In this document: positions 23,366 to 30,994 of the stretch, one piece after another | How the letters are laid out: every line of letters begins with the position of its first letter | How positions within the stretch are numbered: the stretch's first letter is position 1 | From: DASUPK01 sp963797265 | GTDB lineage: Bacteria; Actinomycetota; Thermoleophilia; Solirubrobacterales; 70-9 | Length of the DNA: 64,000 nt | Direction: 5' to 3' | Assembly (NCBI GenBank): GCA_963797265.1 | Contig: CAWCOY010000004.1 | Span: 1 to 64,000, forward strand | Translations under genes and position numbers: made by a program | The notes under the pieces: generated by a model | Seen by the model: the letters and a program-made list of their open reading frames with translations, nothing else | The model's database searches: none | Told to the model about the DNA's origin: nothing

Positions 23366-25096
23366 ATGCCAGATCCAACTCTAAGGACCGACGACGCGCC
23401 GACCCCGGCGGTTCTGTATGCAGCGAAGTCCACCAAGGACCCGCGGCGCAGCATCCCGCGGCAGATCGAGGACTGCAAGGTGATGGCCGACCGGGAAGGC
23501 TGGGAGGTCGTCGGGGAGTTCCAGGACGAGGGGTTCTCGGCGTACTCGGGAAACCGAGGACCCGGCCTCGAGCGGGCGAAGGCCTTCGCGGCGCGGGCGG
23601 CGACAGAGCACGGCGAGTGCATCCTGGTCGCTCAGCACTCCGACCGGATCTCACGTGGAGCGGGCGACGCGCCCGACGCCGCCGACCACCTGGTGGAGGT
23701 CGTCGCATGGCTCACGCGCCACGGCGTGACCCTGCGCACGGTGCAGGATGACTTCTACGGCGACCCGAGGATCGCCCACCTCATGGCGGCGGCCATGGGC
23801 CAGCGCAATACCGAGGATTCCGGGCGCAAGTCGAAGGCGGTCGCCAGTGGCAAGCGCGGCCGAGCGCGGGACCGGAAGCTGTCGAACGGCCCGCTTGCGT
23901 TCGGCTATCGCCTGGTGCCGAGGAAGGACGGCGAGGGCAAGGACCGTGTGCTCGACCCCGCCAACGCCCCGGTGGTCCGCCGAATGTTCGAGATGCTCGA
24001 CGGTGGCGAGAGCGTCGGATCGATCACCCGCTGGCTCAACAACCAGGGGATCAGGACGACCCGCGGCAACGCGTTCGGCCGCCAGCGGGTCCGCGAGATC
24101 CTCCGCAACCCGTACTACGGGGGCAAGTTCCGGCACGGAGACGAGGTGCTCGACGGGGACCACGAGGCGCTGCTGCCGTGGGAGGAGTTCGAGCGCATCA
24201 GCGGCAAGCTCGGCGGCCACCTGCGTCCGGCGGCGGATCGCGGCGGCAGGCCACCGATCCGCTACGCCCTCCTCTCGGGCGTCATGCGGTGCGCCCACTG
24301 TGGCCACGGCGTCTGGCATCGGAAGGTGGGCGGCGCGCGGACCTACTGCTGCGGGGCGGTCCGCCATGCGACCGGCGCCTGCACGGAGGCCGTCCCATTC
24401 GACGCGGCCCTCGTCGAGGAGGCGGTCGTGAAGCACCTGGACTCCCTCTTCGTGGACCTGGGGTCCTGGATCGAGCGCCTGACTGAGCAGCGCGCGGGGC
24501 AGCGGGACGCCGTCGTCCGCGAGCTGACCCTGCTCAACGATCAGCGGTCGCAGCTCGCCAAGGGCGCGGAGCGGATGCGCGACCGCTACCGCAAGCAGGT
24601 CCTCGCCGGGAACGACGGGGAGGCCGGGATCGCCGCGTCCGAGGTCCAGCGGATCGAGGCCGAGCGCGAGGAGCTGGATCGCGAGGCCGCCGACCTGGAC
24701 TCGCGGCTGGCGGAGTGGGACGGCGACCGCCCGGCCGACGAGGTGCTCGACTGGTGGTCGGAGTTCTCGGACGCCGTGCGGGGCGGGATCGTCGACGCCC
24801 CTACCGTCCAGGAGGCCAACCGGGCGATGCGGGACCGGTTCGCCGCCGTCTTCGTGCGCAGCCCCGAGGGAGGGACGCCGCGCCTGGACTTCATCCTCAA
24901 GGACAAGCCGCCCGGCGCACCGCTGGTGACGTCCCACCTCTGGGCCGACACGGAGGAGGACCACGCGCGAGCGCAGGAGGAGGGCAGCTTCCTCGTGGAC
25001 TTCGTGGGCGAAGACCCGGGGACCGACGCTGAAATACCGGTCGGTAGAAATTGGTGTGCGTCCAACCGGTTCTCTCGCAGATCTCCGCATAGCTGA
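23366..25096 (+). CDS. Large serine recombinase (integrase)
   Basis: A 576-aa integrase. Catalytic domain about 15-165, with Ser22 in YAAKSTKD (the usual Arg of YxRxS is Lys21), QHSDRISRG and a helix beginning MAAAMGQRNTED. The recombinase domain covers about 180-300 (GPLAFGYRL; RTTRGNAFGRQRVREILRNP). A zinc ribbon (MRCAHCGHG...YCCG...GAC) is followed by a coiled coil (QRIEAEREELDREAADLD). attR lies inside the 3' end: codons after Asn562 come from host chromosome, which also supplies the stop at 25096. In the excised circle the frame would run into the left end and stop at 9040 with a different 20-residue tail. It integrates and, with a directionality factor, excises the element. Confidence 0.93.
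   Translation: MPDPTLRTDDAPTPAVLYAAKSTKDPRRSIPRQIEDCKVMADREGWEVVGEFQDEGFSAYSGNRGPGLERAKAFAARAATEHGECILVAQHSDRISRGAGDAPDAADHLVEVVAWLTRHGVTLRTVQDDFYGDPRIAHLMAAAMGQRNTEDSGRKSKAVASGKRGRARDRKLSNGPLAFGYRLVPRKDGEGKDRVLDPANAPVVRRMFEMLDGGESVGSITRWLNNQGIRTTRGNAFGRQRVREILRNPYYGGKFRHGDEVLDGDHEALLPWEEFERISGKLGGHLRPAADRGGRPPIRYALLSGVMRCAHCGHGVWHRKVGGARTYCCGAVRHATGACTEAVPFDAALVEEAVVKHLDSLFVDLGSWIERLTEQRAGQRDAVVRELTLLNDQRSQLAKGAERMRDRYRKQVLAGNDGEAGIAASEVQRIEAEREELDREAADLDSRLAEWDGDRPADEVLDWWSEFSDAVRGGIVDAPTVQEANRAMRDRFAAVFVRSPEGGTPRLDFILKDKPPGAPLVTSHLWADTEEDHARAQEEGSFLVDFVGEDPGTDAEIPVGRNWCASNRFSRRSPHS
25031..25066. other. attR: right junction of the integrative element
   Basis: Arm GAAATACCGGTCGGT (25031-25045), spacer AGAAA (25046-25050), core TT (25051-25052), then chromosome GGTGTGCGTCC. 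The arm is the exact inverse of 8984-8998 and sits at the same 5-bp distance from the core as in attL. Confidence 0.88.
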
Positions 25097-25505
25097 GCCC
25101 CAGGGCAAACAGTCCCAGGGCCCGACGTTCATCCGGCTTGAGATCCGACAGAGCCTGGAGTTGCTCGGTTAGCAATTCCTTCCGCTCAATCCGCTCGGCG
25201 GGGCCCGGCAGGTCAGCCGGTAGGAGCTCGCCCAGATCGATCTCGGCATCACCGCCCGGAGCAACCATGGCGAGGCTGCTCTCTCGTTGGCGCGAGCCTC
25301 GCCGTCGGAGGCTCCACGCCTCGCGCTTCACCGTCGTGTACAGCCAGGCAAGAGGTTCCCCGATGCCCTTGTAGCGCTCGATGAAGAGCGTGTAGGCGGA
25401 TTGCAGAGCATCGTCCGCGTCGTCCGGGAGCTCGGCGTGCCGATGGGCTTGTCGCTGAAGCAGATGTTCGCTCCGCTGAAGCAGCCGCAGTAAGGAGCTC
25501 GGCAT
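25053..25505 (-). pseudogene. 5' part of interrupted sigma-factor-like gene
   Basis: From ATG 25505 the frame encodes 151 residues with sigma-70 ECF-like features. Region 2-like: DDADDALQSAYTLFIERYKG and EPLAWLYTTVKREAWSLRRR. Region 4-like: LSDLKPDERRALGLFALGLS and YAEICERTGWTHT. At 25052 it meets the element and would otherwise read nonsense to 24897. Joined to 8910-8976 it gives a 173-aa protein ending KVNRCLSEGRTALRSRRNGK plus RT. Upstream, ATG 25554 (MAAQPDSRSSARERERNAEL) in another frame looks like the true N-terminus, so a frameshift near 25480-25505 is possible and the gene may already be damaged. Confidence 0.78.
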
Positions 25506-25788
25506 TTCGCTCGCGCTCGCGGGCGCTTGATCGGGAGTCCGGCTGGGCGGCCATGAGGGCGGCCGACCGCACGGCTCTGCCGTGCAAACATCAGGCCGTC
25601 CGCCGTCCAGCCGGGCTCCAGCGACCAGATAGACGGAATCCGCAGAAAAGCTGTGCGCCACAGATGCGCCAGTCAGGCACCGTTTTGAGCGGTCCCCAGC
25701 GGTCTCGGGCGGATCGCCCCCAAAGCAATCCGCCGCCGGAAACCTTCGCGTTATCCCTGCAAATCGGCAGGGTTTGGCACTAGCTAAG

Positions 25789-25877
25789 CGGAGGGGGTGG
25801 GATTCGAACCCACGAGGGACCCGAAGGCCCCTAACGGTTTTCGAGACCGCCCCGTTCAACCACTCCGGCACCCCTCC
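25789..25877 (-). tRNA. tRNA-Ser (CGA)
   Basis: An 89-nt cloverleaf on the minus strand. The acceptor stem is GGAGGGG/CCCCTCC with discriminator G. The anticodon stem-loop CGGTCTCGAAAACCG gives CGA, a long class II variable arm follows (GGGGCCTTCGGGTCCC), and the T arm is GTGGGTTCGAATCCCAC. CCA is not encoded. It is not the integration site of the element, whose junction is 730 bp away. Confidence 0.95.
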
Positions 25878-25881
25878 GTGA

Positions 25882-25926
25882 ATGCGAGGGTGCTCCGCAG
25901 GCGAAGCCGAGGAGCAACCCGTTTTG
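25882..25926 (+). repeat. Dispersed hairpin repeat next to tRNA-Ser, copy 1
   Basis: ATGCGAGGGTGCTCCG...GGAGCAACCCGTTTTG: GGGTGCTCC (25888-25896) pairs with GGAGCAACCC (25911-25920), then a T4 run. The same flanks recur at 50304-50338 beside the other tRNA-Ser with a shorter loop. On the plus strand it has terminator form, yet it lies upstream of this minus-strand tRNA. Confidence 0.6.
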
Positions 25927-25952
25927 CGGCGAAGGCTAGCGGCGGAGCCCGG

Positions 25953-26414
25953 CTAGGCGCCGGCGGGAAGCTTGCCCTCGAGCACGTAGCGCAGCACGCC
26001 CACGACCTGCTCCGGCGTCTCCGCCGTCGCCATCGCCGCCCGGTCGATCTCCTTGAGCGCGTGCGTGGTGCCGGGGTCGTGCAGGCTGATGATCGGTTTG
26101 CCGAGCGCCGCCGCGAAACCCGCGTCGAAGGCCGCGTTCCACTGCTTGTACTTGTCGCCGAAGCGGACCACGACCACGTCGGCATGCCGGATCAGGGTCT
26201 GGGTGCGGATCGCGTTCACCCCGGCGCCCTTGTGGTCCTTCCAGAACCCGTCGGACTCGTCCCCGAGGATCGCGACCCCGACGTCGTCGGAGGCGCCGTG
26301 GTCGGTGACGGGCGAGGTGAAGCCCACGTCGAGCCCGGCCTCCTGCGCGCCTGCCGCGATCTGCTCGCGCCAGTCGGAGTGGATCTCGCCGGCGAGATAG
26401 ACGTTCCAGGCCAT
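25953..26414 (-). CDS. YtoQ family protein
   Basis: A 153-aa protein. It has a nucleoside-deoxyribosyltransferase-like start (WNVYLAGEIHSDWREQI), SPVTDHGASDDVG, RTQTLIRHADVVVVRFGDKY, and the ending QWNAAFDAGFAAALGKPIIS. This series matches the YtoQ family, which has an NDT-like Rossmann core. Function is not established. ATG 26414 is the natural start. Stand-alone gene between the tRNA and a divergent phosphatase gene. Confidence 0.8.
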   Translation of the reverse strand: MAWNVYLAGEIHSDWREQIAAGAQEAGLDVGFTSPVTDHGASDDVGVAILGDESDGFWKDHKGAGVNAIRTQTLIRHADVVVVRFGDKYKQWNAAFDAGFAAALGKPIISLHDPGTTHALKEIDRAAMATAETPEQVVGVLRYVLEGKLPAGA

Positions 26415-26478
26415 GTCGCGATCTTAGTAAGTGGACCCGCAGTGCTCGCCCGGACGCAAGCGATTACGATCGCGGCCG

Positions 26479-27312
26479 ATGCACCGCGGAGGGAGAGTCC
26501 ATGCACTGCTAAGAGCCCTGGCACTGGTGGCGCTCGGGGCGATCCTGGCGACCGCCGTGGTCGCTGTCGCGAAGAAGAAGCCGCCCCAGCCCGCCAAGCC
26601 TCAGCCGAGCCCGCCCGTCTCGATCCGCGCGACCGGTGTGGGGCTTCCGCAGATCGGAGAACAGGGCACAGTCGGCGCCTCCGACCTCACCGGCGCGCTG
26701 CGCAGCTATCACGACGGCGGCCAATACGAGTCGGACCTGGGCACCGTCGATGCGCAGGCCCGCACGTTCATGCTCAGGCAGGCCAAGGCGCTGCGCCAGA
26801 AGCGAAAGCGGAGGTGCCCCGGAAAGGGCACGAAGAAGAAGAGCCACGCCGCCCTCTCCTGCGCGCCGCTCAGGCTCGCGATCGTGCTCGACATCGACGA
26901 GACCTCCCTCTCCAACTACACCCAGCTCAACCTGGCCAGCTTCAGCAACCCCACGGCCGCCCTGGCGACCGCGGCCGTGGCCGGGGCCTCCCCGGCGATC
27001 GCCCCCACCCTCGACCTCTATCGCCGGGCGCGTTCCGCCGGCATCTCGGTCTTCGCAATCACCGGCAGGCCCGCCGCGATCGAGTCACAGACGAGGCAAA
27101 ACCTCAACAACGCCGGCTACACCGACCTCGCGGGGATCTTCTTCAAACCGGGCGGCGAGCCCGTGATCCCCTTCAAGAGCGGGCAGCGCGCGGTGCTCGA
27201 GGGGCAGGGCTACCGGATCGTCGCCAACGTCGGCGACCAGGAGAGCGACCTCGCGGGCGGCCACGCCGACCGCAGCTTCAAGCTCCCGAACCCGTTCTAC
27301 TTCATCAGCTGA
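26479..27312 (+). CDS. Secreted HAD-family acid phosphatase
   Basis: A 277-aa protein with an N-terminal signal or anchor segment (RALALVALGAILATAVVAVA) and a basic, Pro-rich stretch. The HAD phosphatase core follows: motif I VLDIDETSLSN (about 133-143), motif II FAITGRPA and motif IV-like VGDQESDL. This matches the HAD acid phosphatase (class B/plant acid phosphatase-like) family, acting outside the membrane on phosphomonoesters. ATG 26479 is the first start before the signal. Ends in NPFYFIS, typical of the family. Confidence 0.85.
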   Translation: MHRGGRVHALLRALALVALGAILATAVVAVAKKKPPQPAKPQPSPPVSIRATGVGLPQIGEQGTVGASDLTGALRSYHDGGQYESDLGTVDAQARTFMLRQAKALRQKRKRRCPGKGTKKKSHAALSCAPLRLAIVLDIDETSLSNYTQLNLASFSNPTAALATAAVAGASPAIAPTLDLYRRARSAGISVFAITGRPAAIESQTRQNLNNAGYTDLAGIFFKPGGEPVIPFKSGQRAVLEGQGYRIVANVGDQESDLAGGHADRSFKLPNPFYFIS

Positions 27313-27329
27313 CGGGTCTCAGGCGTAAA

Positions 27330-27347
27330 GGGGGAGGAATCTCCCCC
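27330..27347 (+). promoter_or_regulatory. GGGGGAG-GAAT-CTCCCCC hairpin, copy 1
   Basis: A perfect 7-bp stem with a GAAT loop lies 82 bp before the ATG of the sugar-transferase gene (50 bp before a possible TTG start at 27397). A near-identical hairpin occurs at 38208-38224 and a related one at 39279-39298, each in front of a glycan-locus gene. It could also terminate the phosphatase transcript, though no T-run follows. Confidence 0.5.
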
Positions 27348-27429
27348 GCCGCCGGTGCCCGGCTCCATTAGGTTGCGGCCGACTTTGCAAGGAGAGTTGG
27401 CGCTGGTCGGAGCGACGACCGGGAGGCGG

Positions 27430-28056
27430 ATGACGAGGTTAGGACCCCCACCCCGCTCGTATGCGTTGGTCAAGCGGGTTCTCGACGTGGTGATCTCGGT
27501 GACGGCGCTGATCGTGCTCGCGCCGCTGCTCGTCGTCGTGGGCCTCGCGGTCAAGATCGAGTGCAGGGACGCGCCTGTCCTGTTCCGGCAAACCCGCTGT
27601 GGCAGGTTGGGGCGCCGATTTCAGATGCTCAAGTTCCGGACGATGACCCCGAACGCAAACGAGCTGAAGGAGTCCTTGCGCGAGCGCAGCGCGGTTGCCT
27701 GGCCGGATTTCAGGCTGGAGAACGATCCGCGGGTGACCCGCCTCGGCCGCCGCCTGCGCAAGACAAGCATCGACGAGCTTCCCCAGCTGTGGTCCGTCCT
27801 CCGCGGCGACATGAGCCTGGTGGGGCCGCGTCCGACGAGCTTCGATTCGGACACCTATGACCTCTGGGAGACCGAGCGTCTCGAGTTCGCCCCTGGCGTG
27901 ACCGGACCATGGCAAGTGATGGGCAGGGACTCGATGGACTTCCCCGAGCGCTGCCGGCTCGAGATCAATTTCTTTCGCAGGCCATCGCTCTGGCGGGAGC
28001 TTGTGATCCTGGTTCGCACGGTGCCCGTCGTGCTCGGCAGGACGGGGGTCGCATGA
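27430..28056 (+). CDS. Initiating sugar-phosphate transferase (bacterial sugar transferase)
   Basis: A 208-aa short-form polyprenyl-phosphate sugar-1-phosphate transferase. One N-terminal membrane helix (KRVLDVVISVTALIVLAPLL) is followed by the catalytic blocks PVLFRQTRCGRLGRRFQMLK, FRTM, LRKTSIDELPQLWSVLRGDM, SLVGPRP and PGVTGPWQV. It would load the first sugar onto undecaprenyl phosphate at the inner face of the membrane, starting assembly of the polysaccharide made by this locus. Start: ATG 27430; a TTG at 27397 after AAGGAG is a possible alternative. Confidence 0.9.
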   Translation: MTRLGPPPRSYALVKRVLDVVISVTALIVLAPLLVVVGLAVKIECRDAPVLFRQTRCGRLGRRFQMLKFRTMTPNANELKESLRERSAVAWPDFRLENDPRVTRLGRRLRKTSIDELPQLWSVLRGDMSLVGPRPTSFDSDTYDLWETERLEFAPGVTGPWQVMGRDSMDFPERCRLEINFFRRPSLWRELVILVRTVPVVLGRTGVA

Positions 28057-28097
28057 TGACCCAACCGCTGCCCTGACCGAACGCCGGAGACGAACGC

Positions 28098-29822
28098 ATG
28101 AACCGGACGGGTGACCTCGATGCGGGCGAATCCGTAGCCGCCAAGGGCCTCACAGGCACGGTGGTGCGGGGGACCGCACTGGCGGGGATCGGCTACGCCC
28201 TCAGCCAGATCCTGACGCTTGCGTCCTATTTGGTGCTTGCCCGGCTCGTGACCCCGACCGAGTTCGGGCTGTTCACAGCCGGCCTGGTCCTAGTCGGGCT
28301 CGCCCGGCTCTACACGGAGTCGGGCATGCTCGCCGCCCTCGTCTACAGGCGCGACCGACTCGAGGAGGCCGCCTCCACCGCCGTGGTGGCGACCTTTCTT
28401 GCAGGGGTGGCCATGGGCCTTCTCATGCTCGCGCTGGCCCCAGCGATCGGCGCGTTCTTCCACGACGCCAGGGTCACCGGCATCGCCGCGGCGGCGGCGG
28501 GGCTGGCCCTCCTGCGAACGATCGCCATAGTCCCGGAAGCGCTATTGCAGCGCCGCTTCTCGTTCCTTCGCCGGATGATCGTCGAGCCCGGGTCGGTGCT
28601 CGCCTTCGGCGTCACTGGCATCGTGCTGACCGCGAACGGGCTAGGGGTGTGGGGGCTGGTCATCGCCCAATACGCCTCGTTTCTGGTCCAAGCACTGCTC
28701 TCCTGGGGCCTGGTGAGCTGGCGACCGCAGTTGCGCCTGGCGTCGTATGGGATGTGGCGAGAGCTGATCTCCTACGGGCGGCACACCATCGCGGCCACGA
28801 CCGTAATCCGGGTTGGCGAGGAGATCCCGGTCTTCCTGCTCGGGCGGTTCACCGGCGCTGCGGCATTGGGCCAGCTCCGATACGGGCGTCGGATCGCATC
28901 CCTGCCTCTCGCGATGATCATGGCCGCGGCCTCCTACGTCCTGTTCCCGGCTTTCGCGAGGATCGCGACCGAGCAGGAGCGCTTCCACGCAAGCGTGCTG
29001 CGGGCATTGCGCTGGATGGCGATCCTCGCCGTCGGCGGAGGGCTGATCATGATCCCCCTCGGCAAGCCCCTGACGACGCTGGCGTTCGGGTCGGTCTGGG
29101 CGCAGGCCGGGGAGGCGGTGATGGCACTCGGCGTCTACACAGCGGCCCGCGGAATGTCCTCCCTGATCGTGGAGGCGCTGAAGGCCAATGGCCGGCCCGA
29201 GGTGGTCACTCGGATGAACGTCGTCGAGCTCGTCGTCGGGACCGGCGCCATGGCGGCCCTGTTGCCGTTTGGCCTCGTCGGCGTGTGCGTCGGAATCTCC
29301 ATCGGTGCCATCGTCCGGGCGGCGTACGCGCTTCACCGCGCCCACGTCGTCGTCGGCCTGCCTGTCACGAACCTGCTCGAGGCGATACGCGCGCCGCTCA
29401 TCGCCGCGCTCGTGATGGTGGCGGTCCTCCTGCCGCTTGACGCCCTTGTCCTGCACGCCGGCGAGCGCGCCATCGTCCCCGGCCTGCTCCTCCTGACCCT
29501 CGAGGCGCTACTAGGTGTCGCGATCTACGCGGGGATCCTGCACGTCCTGATCCCGGGCGCACTCGCCGAACTCCGCGGGCTTCTCAGGAAGCTGTGGACG
29601 CGGTCCAAACCGCGCGACGCGAGTGACCAGCGCCGGGAGGCGGAGATCAGGAAACAGGTGCTCGCGCAGAGCCTCTTCGACCGGATGAGCCCAGTCGAGC
29701 AGGATGCGGCACTCGGCCACGATCTCGCGGAAGCTGTCCGCAATGGTGCCGTCGAGATCGATGATCTAGTCACCGCGGGGCCGGGCCCGGGTGGAAGCGG
29801 ACTACGGACGGACCAGAGTTGA
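28098..29822 (+). CDS. Wzx-like lipid-linked oligosaccharide flippase
   Basis: A 574-aa MATE/MVF-type polysaccharide exporter. It has 12-14 hydrophobic helices from about residue 20 to 490, starting GTVVRGTALAGIGYALSQIL and including LARLVTPTEFGLFTAGLVLV, the family's first signature. A cytoplasmic tail of about 75 residues (QRREAEIRKQVLAQSLFDRM onward) is longer than usual. It would flip the lipid-linked repeat unit across the membrane. It lies 41 bp after the sugar transferase. Confidence 0.88.
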   Translation: MNRTGDLDAGESVAAKGLTGTVVRGTALAGIGYALSQILTLASYLVLARLVTPTEFGLFTAGLVLVGLARLYTESGMLAALVYRRDRLEEAASTAVVATFLAGVAMGLLMLALAPAIGAFFHDARVTGIAAAAAGLALLRTIAIVPEALLQRRFSFLRRMIVEPGSVLAFGVTGIVLTANGLGVWGLVIAQYASFLVQALLSWGLVSWRPQLRLASYGMWRELISYGRHTIAATTVIRVGEEIPVFLLGRFTGAAALGQLRYGRRIASLPLAMIMAAASYVLFPAFARIATEQERFHASVLRALRWMAILAVGGGLIMIPLGKPLTTLAFGSVWAQAGEAVMALGVYTAARGMSSLIVEALKANGRPEVVTRMNVVELVVGTGAMAALLPFGLVGVCVGISIGAIVRAAYALHRAHVVVGLPVTNLLEAIRAPLIAALVMVAVLLPLDALVLHAGERAIVPGLLLLTLEALLGVAIYAGILHVLIPGALAELRGLLRKLWTRSKPRDASDQRREAEIRKQVLAQSLFDRMSPVEQDAALGHDLAEAVRNGAVEIDDLVTAGPGPGGSGLRTDQS

Positions 29823-29863
29823 TCACCGAACATCGCCCGGCGACAGCCGACTCGGACCGGCCC

Positions 29864-30994
29864 ATGAAGGTTGTCACGCTCGTGCGGGAAATCGGTGAAG
29901 CGGGCGGCGGGGGAGCCGAAAGGGTCGCTCGCGACCAGCTCGTCGAGCTGGACCCGAAGCGGTTCGAACGAGTGCTGTTCGTCAGCCGTCCCCTCACGCC
30001 GGGTGATCCGACCGGCGAGGAGGTCGTGGCCGATCTGAGGAGACGGGGTGTTGCCGTCCACTTTCTCAAGCGACGGTTCAAGTACGACGCGCTCGCCTGG
30101 TGGCCGATGTTCCAGGCGCTGCGGCGCGAGCGGACCGATGTGCTCCACGCGCACAGCTTCGGTCAGAACGCGTGGGCCTCGGTGATCGGCCGACTGACCG
30201 GCGTCCCCGCCGTGATCGCTCACGAGCACAACTGGGCCTTCACCGGGCGCGCCCTGCGACCGGTAATCGACCGGGAGCTGATCGCGCGCTGCGCCAGCGC
30301 GATGATCGTCGTGTCCCAGGAGGCTCGCCGCAGGATGATCGAGGTGGAGCGAATCGCGCCCGAGCACCTCGTGCTGCTCCCGAACGGGATCCGCGCGTTG
30401 CCGCCAGGTGACGGGGGCGCCGTGCGAACGGAGTTTGGAATCGGTCGCGACGACCCACTGATCGGGACGGTCTGCATCCTGCGCACCGAAAAGGCCATCG
30501 ACGTGTTGGTGCGGGCAACAGCGCTGCTGGTCAGGGACCTTCCGCGCCTTCGCGTGCTGATCGTCGGGGAGGGCAACGAGCGCGCCGGTGTCGAGGCGCT
30601 CGTGAAGCAACTCGGGCTCGAGGAGCACGTGCTCCTCACCGGTGCCCGAACCGACGTGCCCAACGTCCTGGCAGCACTGGACGTTGCGGTGCTGTCCTCG
30701 GACTACGAGGGCATTCCGCTCTCGATCCTGGAGTTCATGGATGCCGGCAAGCCGATCGTCGCCACGAATGTCGGCGGCGTCCCGGAGGTGATCGAGGACG
30801 GGGTCCACGGCGTCCTAGTGCCGCCCCGAGACGAAGCGGCTCTCGCTGCCGCGCTCGCGGGACTGCTGGGGGATCCGGACGGCGCACGGGACCTGGGGGC
30901 CCGCGCGCGGGACCGTTGCCGGCGCGAGTTCAGCCTCGACCGGACCGTCGAGCGTCTCCAGGAGCTCTACGAGCGGCTCCATTCGCGGAAGTGA
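29864..30994 (+). CDS. Glycosyltransferase family 4
   Basis: A 376-aa GT-B enzyme. The N-terminal donor-independent domain begins MKVVTLVREIGEAGGGGAER with the Gly-rich loop. The C-terminal nucleotide-sugar domain includes GTVCILRTEKAIDVLVRA, LIVGEGNER, VLSSDYEGIPLSILEFMDAG and the ATNVGGVPEVI block. ATG 29864 places the family's usual N-terminus first; a TTG at 29819 overlapping the flippase stop is possible. Its TGA overlaps the ATG of the next gene. It adds a sugar to the lipid-linked intermediate in the cytoplasm. Confidence 0.88.
   Translation: MKVVTLVREIGEAGGGGAERVARDQLVELDPKRFERVLFVSRPLTPGDPTGEEVVADLRRRGVAVHFLKRRFKYDALAWWPMFQALRRERTDVLHAHSFGQNAWASVIGRLTGVPAVIAHEHNWAFTGRALRPVIDRELIARCASAMIVVSQEARRRMIEVERIAPEHLVLLPNGIRALPPGDGGAVRTEFGIGRDDPLIGTVCILRTEKAIDVLVRATALLVRDLPRLRVLIVGEGNERAGVEALVKQLGLEEHVLLTGARTDVPNVLAALDVAVLSSDYEGIPLSILEFMDAGKPIVATNVGGVPEVIEDGVHGVLVPPRDEAALAAALAGLLGDPDGARDLGARARDRCRREFSLDRTVERLQELYERLHSRK

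Larger units (their letters stand above)
8979..25050. mobile_element. 16-kb integrative element with large serine recombinase
   Basis: Bounded by attL and attR with a shared TT core. Joining the ends gives a 42-bp attP: 15-bp arm, 5, TT, 5, inverted 15-bp arm. The rebuilt chromosomal attB is centred on CACC-TT-GGTG, also a dyad, inside a sigma-factor-like gene. Cargo in order: small orphan protein, frameshifted RepA-like ATPase, iteron-like DNA, small serine recombinase, HNH-helicase pair (minus), RNase HI operon (minus), lipoprotein and unknowns, DUF3800 gene (minus), seven small regulatory or unknown genes, then the integrase. No capsid, portal, tail, FtsK/TraB or relaxase gene is visible, so it looks like an integrative plasmid or satellite needing help to move. 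Confidence 0.88.

Noticed and set aside
8979..25050. Complete prophage
   Set aside because: No capsid, portal, large terminase, tail or lysis gene is visible; only a small-terminase-like HTH protein hints at phage origin.
25506..25871. Long N-terminal extension of the sigma-like frame (MPEWLNGAVSKTVRG...)
   Set aside because: This stretch is translated from the tRNA-Ser and its flank; MPEWLNG...ESHPLR is a well-known false peptide from tRNA genes. The same applies to the plus-strand frame starting at 25797.
25789..25877. tRNA-Ser as the integration site of the element
   Set aside because: The element end is 730 bp away and the att core and arms lie inside the sigma-like gene; no tRNA fragment is duplicated at the left end.
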